A stretch of DNA of 64,000 nt from Gluconobacter cerinus (GTDB lineage: Bacteria > Pseudomonadota > Alphaproteobacteria > Acetobacterales > Acetobacteraceae), in NCBI RefSeq assembly GCF_002723935.1, contig NZ_BEWM01000004.1:62001-126000 (forward strand), in the 5' to 3' direction. Of this stretch, positions 61,919 to 64,000 are shown in pieces. Made by a program: the position numbers and the translations under genes. The stretch's first letter is position 1. Every line of letters begins with the position of its first letter. The notes below the pieces were generated by a model that was not told the origin of the DNA, searched no databases, and worked only from the letters and a program-made list of their open reading frames with translations.

Positions 61919-62950
61919 TTGGCCTTCCAGCCTTACTCCGGAAGTGAGCTGATTCCTGGGCGTGTCGTTGCGCAGCAACGAGGCCTTCTTGGTGTCATTA
62001 CTGAAAGTGGTCTGATTCAGGCTGATACTGCAGGGAAACTCCTGCATACGTCGGATCCATTGGATCGGCCGGCCATTGGTGACTGGGTGGTGTGCCATCC
62101 GAGGTTTTACGAACGACGTGGCACCATTCAGGCTGTTCTGCCACGCACGACCTGTTTTGTCCGTAAAGAAGTCGGGAAGCGGACGCAGTCGCAGGTTATT
62201 GCAGCCAATATTGATGTCGCATTCCTGGTTATGACAACCGGGGCAGATTTTAACCTGTCCCGTCTTGAACGGTATCTGGCGCTCACAAGAGAAAGCGGCG
62301 CAAAGCCTGTCATGGTCCTGACCAAGGCTGATCTGTGTGAGGATATTGAGCAAGTCGCCAATGCTGCCCAGACTTGCGCCCCTGGGGTTGATCTCAGGAT
62401 CGTATCTTCTCTTGTGGGTACGGGGCTGAGCGAGATTTCGGCATATCTCGACGGGCATCGCACTGGCGTCATGGTGGGAAGCTCTGGAGCAGGAAAATCT
62501 ACCCTTCTCAACGCCCTAATGAAAACCGACCATGCTGCAACAGGTGCTGTCTCCGAGTATGACGGGCAGGGTAGGCATACAACGACCCACAGGGAAATGG
62601 TGAGCCTTCCTTCGGGTGGGCTGCTGATCGACACGCCAGGAATGCGTGAACTCGGCATGGTGAATGCCGCGGAGGGTCTCGCCGCCGCATTTGGGGAATT
62701 CAATGCTGAAGTCGAAGAGATTGCTCAGCAATGCCGCTTCCGGGACTGCAAACATGAAGCCGAGCCCGGTTGTGCGGTCCGGAAGGCTCGTGAAGATGGG
62801 AAGCTTGATGAGCGGCGCTGGAATAACTGGCTCAAGATGAAGCATGAAATCCTGCTGCAGGAGCAGAAAAATCCAGCGGGACGAAGAGCGGAGCGGCGAG
62901 AGCAGTTGCGTCTTAATAGAGAAGCCCGGAAAGCGAAGCGTCACGACTGA
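61919..62950 (+). CDS. rsgA: Ribosome small-subunit biogenesis GTPase RsgA
   Basis: A circularly permuted GTPase of about 343 residues that checks late 30S assembly. Order of motifs: an OB fold (PGRVVAQQRGLLGVITESG, then GDWVV), TKADL (G4), VGSSGAGKSTLLNAL (G1), DTPGMREL (G3), and a zinc knuckle with Cys in QQCRFRDCKHEAEPGCAV. The start is odd: TTG 61919 is the only common start codon in this frame after the stop at 61835. Yet the sequence just upstream still reads like RsgA (TSYGWSAETA, matching the LxxLGW start of relatives). CTG codons at 61877 and 61886 are possible starts, or there is a 5' frameshift. Confidence 0.9.
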   Translation: MAFQPYSGSELIPGRVVAQQRGLLGVITESGLIQADTAGKLLHTSDPLDRPAIGDWVVCHPRFYERRGTIQAVLPRTTCFVRKEVGKRTQSQVIAANIDVAFLVMTTGADFNLSRLERYLALTRESGAKPVMVLTKADLCEDIEQVANAAQTCAPGVDLRIVSSLVGTGLSEISAYLDGHRTGVMVGSSGAGKSTLLNALMKTDHAATGAVSEYDGQGRHTTTHREMVSLPSGGLLIDTPGMRELGMVNAAEGLAAAFGEFNAEVEEIAQQCRFRDCKHEAEPGCAVRKAREDGKLDERRWNNWLKMKHEILLQEQKNPAGRRAERREQLRLNREARKAKRHD

Positions 62951-62984
62951 ACTGTGGGCGTATACATAAGAGCGCCACAGTTTT
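62950..62984 (+). terminator. Terminator of rsgA
   Basis: AACTGTGG (62950-62957) pairs with CCACAGTT (62975-62982), with further weak pairing inside, and TT follows directly. It begins at the last base of the rsgA stop codon. Confidence 0.65.
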
Positions 62985-63512
62985 CAGCGTCGGAAGAGAT
63001 TTACGAATAATTTACGAGTGAAACGAGATGCATGCTCGTTGAAGCCGTTTTAAAGCGGTGCGCGCCTATCTGCTCGATAAGTAAACGACCTGTAGTTTGT
63101 CACTCTACTTCGCAACAGCGCCATTAAAGCAATCATAAAGAGCAAGCCGCGCAGCATCGGTTCGTGCTGTGCGCCTGCGCGCATGTCGCATTGTAATGGC
63201 TCTGAGGTCGAACACTCGGCTAATTTGATATGGATCAATATGCTGCATTAGCGTGGAAGAAATTGAGAATGATGCCGAGAATTTTACCTTGACCCATACC
63301 GTATGACGATTAATTTACGCCGAAATTCGCGGAACGATAACCGATATCGTTAATCGATAGTTATTTGGTTTTTTTTATATCAACATAACCAATGATTCCT
63401 ATTGATTAAAATTAACGTCCTACCTTATGTTCGATTCCGGCGCTGAGCACGGATTAACAATTTATAATTCGTTAATAAATGCTTAACGCTTCTAGTGATG
63501 GAGGAATTAAGC
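62985..63512. other. AT-rich leader upstream of adhesin
   Basis: About 530 bases with no supported gene. From 63220 it becomes very AT-rich. AACGAT (63333-63338) and ATCGTT (63346-63351) make a short stem, and about 17 bases later a T8 run begins at 63369; this could be an attenuator, a small-RNA end, or chance. A 62-codon minus-strand frame at 63050-63238 lacks a ribosome site and protein-like composition. The adhesin promoter must lie here. Confidence 0.4.
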
Positions 63513-64000
63513 ATGGCTGGCGGAACAACGTATAATAGTACTCGGCAGTACTCACTTGCTAATGGTGGGACAATATCAGGCTCTACATCGACAGATATTT
63601 TTGGAGATGTGACCGTTAATGAATCCTATTTTCTAATAAATAATACGCTTTCTGGTTCTACTGCGGCGCAGTATGGAGCTATTATAGCTCAAACTGGCGA
63701 CGTCGGAACAAATCTCTCTGCGACGTCCGCGGGCGCTCTGCTTGCTTCCGGCGGGACCATTACTGGCGCAACGGTTGGAAACTCTGCCGCAGTTCTGGCC
63801 TTTAACGGTGGAACCGTTACGAATTATAATGCAGCAGCAGGTGGCGCAGTTTTTGTTGGCGACCAGTCGCTCAACACGTCTGCTTCTGCGATCCTGACGT
63901 CCAAGGGACTGACAAATCTAAGTGGGCCTGGCATTGTCTCGGCTGGCACCTTGCATGCTGGGGCACAGGAAATCATCACGAGTGGTGGTACTGACCGGGG
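63513..64000 (+). CDS. AIDA-like repeat adhesin, 5' part (cut by window)
   Basis: 162 codons are visible and the frame stays open to the window end. ATG 63513 has GGAGG eight bases upstream. The protein is built from loose Gly/Ser/Thr/Ala-rich beta-solenoid repeats: NGGTISGSTSTDIFGDV, ASGGTITGATVGNSA, NGGTVTNYNAAAGGAV and SAGTLHAGAQEIITSGGT. The pattern resembles the AIDA-type passenger repeats of autotransporter and hemagglutinin-like adhesins. There is no Sec signal peptide at the start (MAGGTTYNSTRQYS), which would suit secretion by a type I system with a C-terminal signal, a pattern seen in large adhesins. The export route cannot be judged until the 3' end is seen. Confidence 0.75.
   Translation, partial: MAGGTTYNSTRQYSLANGGTISGSTSTDIFGDVTVNESYFLINNTLSGSTAAQYGAIIAQTGDVGTNLSATSAGALLASGGTITGATVGNSAAVLAFNGGTVTNYNAAAGGAVFVGDQSLNTSASAILTSKGLTNLSGPGIVSAGTLHAGAQEIITSGGTDR

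Noticed and set aside
63050-63238. 62-codon minus-strand open frame in the adhesin leader
   Set aside because: No ribosome site and no protein-like features.
1-64000. CRISPR array, tRNA, rRNA, insertion sequence or prophage
   Set aside because: No spaced direct repeats, no tRNA-like cloverleaf, no transposase or integrase motifs and no terminal inverted repeats were seen.

Overview
The window looks like chromosome of an acetic acid bacterium (Acetobacteraceae; a Gluconobacter, Asaia or Acetobacter relative, genus not resolved). The reasons are a membrane-bound PQQ glucose dehydrogenase with five N-terminal membrane segments, a single-chain dihydroxyacetone kinase, four large TonB-dependent receptors, a close relative of the Acetobacter turbidans alpha-amino acid ester hydrolase, and moderate GC (about 53-57% in most genes) with much AT-richer spacers. 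I see no rRNA, tRNA, CRISPR array or insertion sequence. Both ends cut a gene: a dihydroxyacetone kinase on the left and a repeat-rich adhesin on the right.

Layout. 1-2.3 kb: dihydroxyacetone kinase and a small ANR-like protein. 2.4-14.5 kb: a divergent catabolic locus. On the minus strand a LysR regulator is followed by a tightly packed four-gene operon (two class-C beta-lactamase/D-aminopeptidase-type serine hydrolases, a DadA-type D-amino acid dehydrogenase and an S9 peptidase). On the plus strand lie a TonB receptor and the ester hydrolase homologue. Together they suggest uptake and breakdown of D-amino-acid-containing peptides or amides. 14.6-21.2 kb: a TetR - SMR - RND tripartite efflux operon with a perfect 18-bp operator. 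21.4-28.1 kb: a Tat-type exported aminotransferase and two paralogous TonB receptors.

28.2-34.3 kb: a nickel permease and ureDABCEFG. 34.3-43.5 kb, convergent with urease: a nine-gene minus-strand operon (binding protein, three-subunit opine-oxidase-type dehydrogenase, two permeases, ATPase, arginase, ornithine cyclodeaminase) with a divergent LysR gene. The gene set matches the octopine/nopaline catabolic operons of Agrobacterium. With urease next door, the window encodes a full route from an arginine-type opine through arginine and ornithine to proline, with the urea nitrogen recovered as ammonia. ureA-ureG are clearly richer in GC than their surroundings.

43.5-52.7 kb: an AT-rich spacer, glucose dehydrogenase, a TetR/SDR divergent pair with two dyads between them, a membrane metallophosphoesterase, Ada and a Na+/H+ antiporter. 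52.9-55.4 kb: a fourth TonB receptor. 55.6-61.7 kb: a LacI repressor diverging, across a perfect 14-bp operator, from an operon with two phosphoribosyltransferases, an NMT1/THI5-type ABC importer and an M24 peptidase-fold enzyme; this combination is not one I can assign to a named pathway and is the best candidate for an undescribed system. 61.9-64 kb: rsgA with an unusual start, an AT-rich leader, and the start of an AIDA-like adhesin.

All identifications come from reading motifs and from memory of protein families; no database search was possible.
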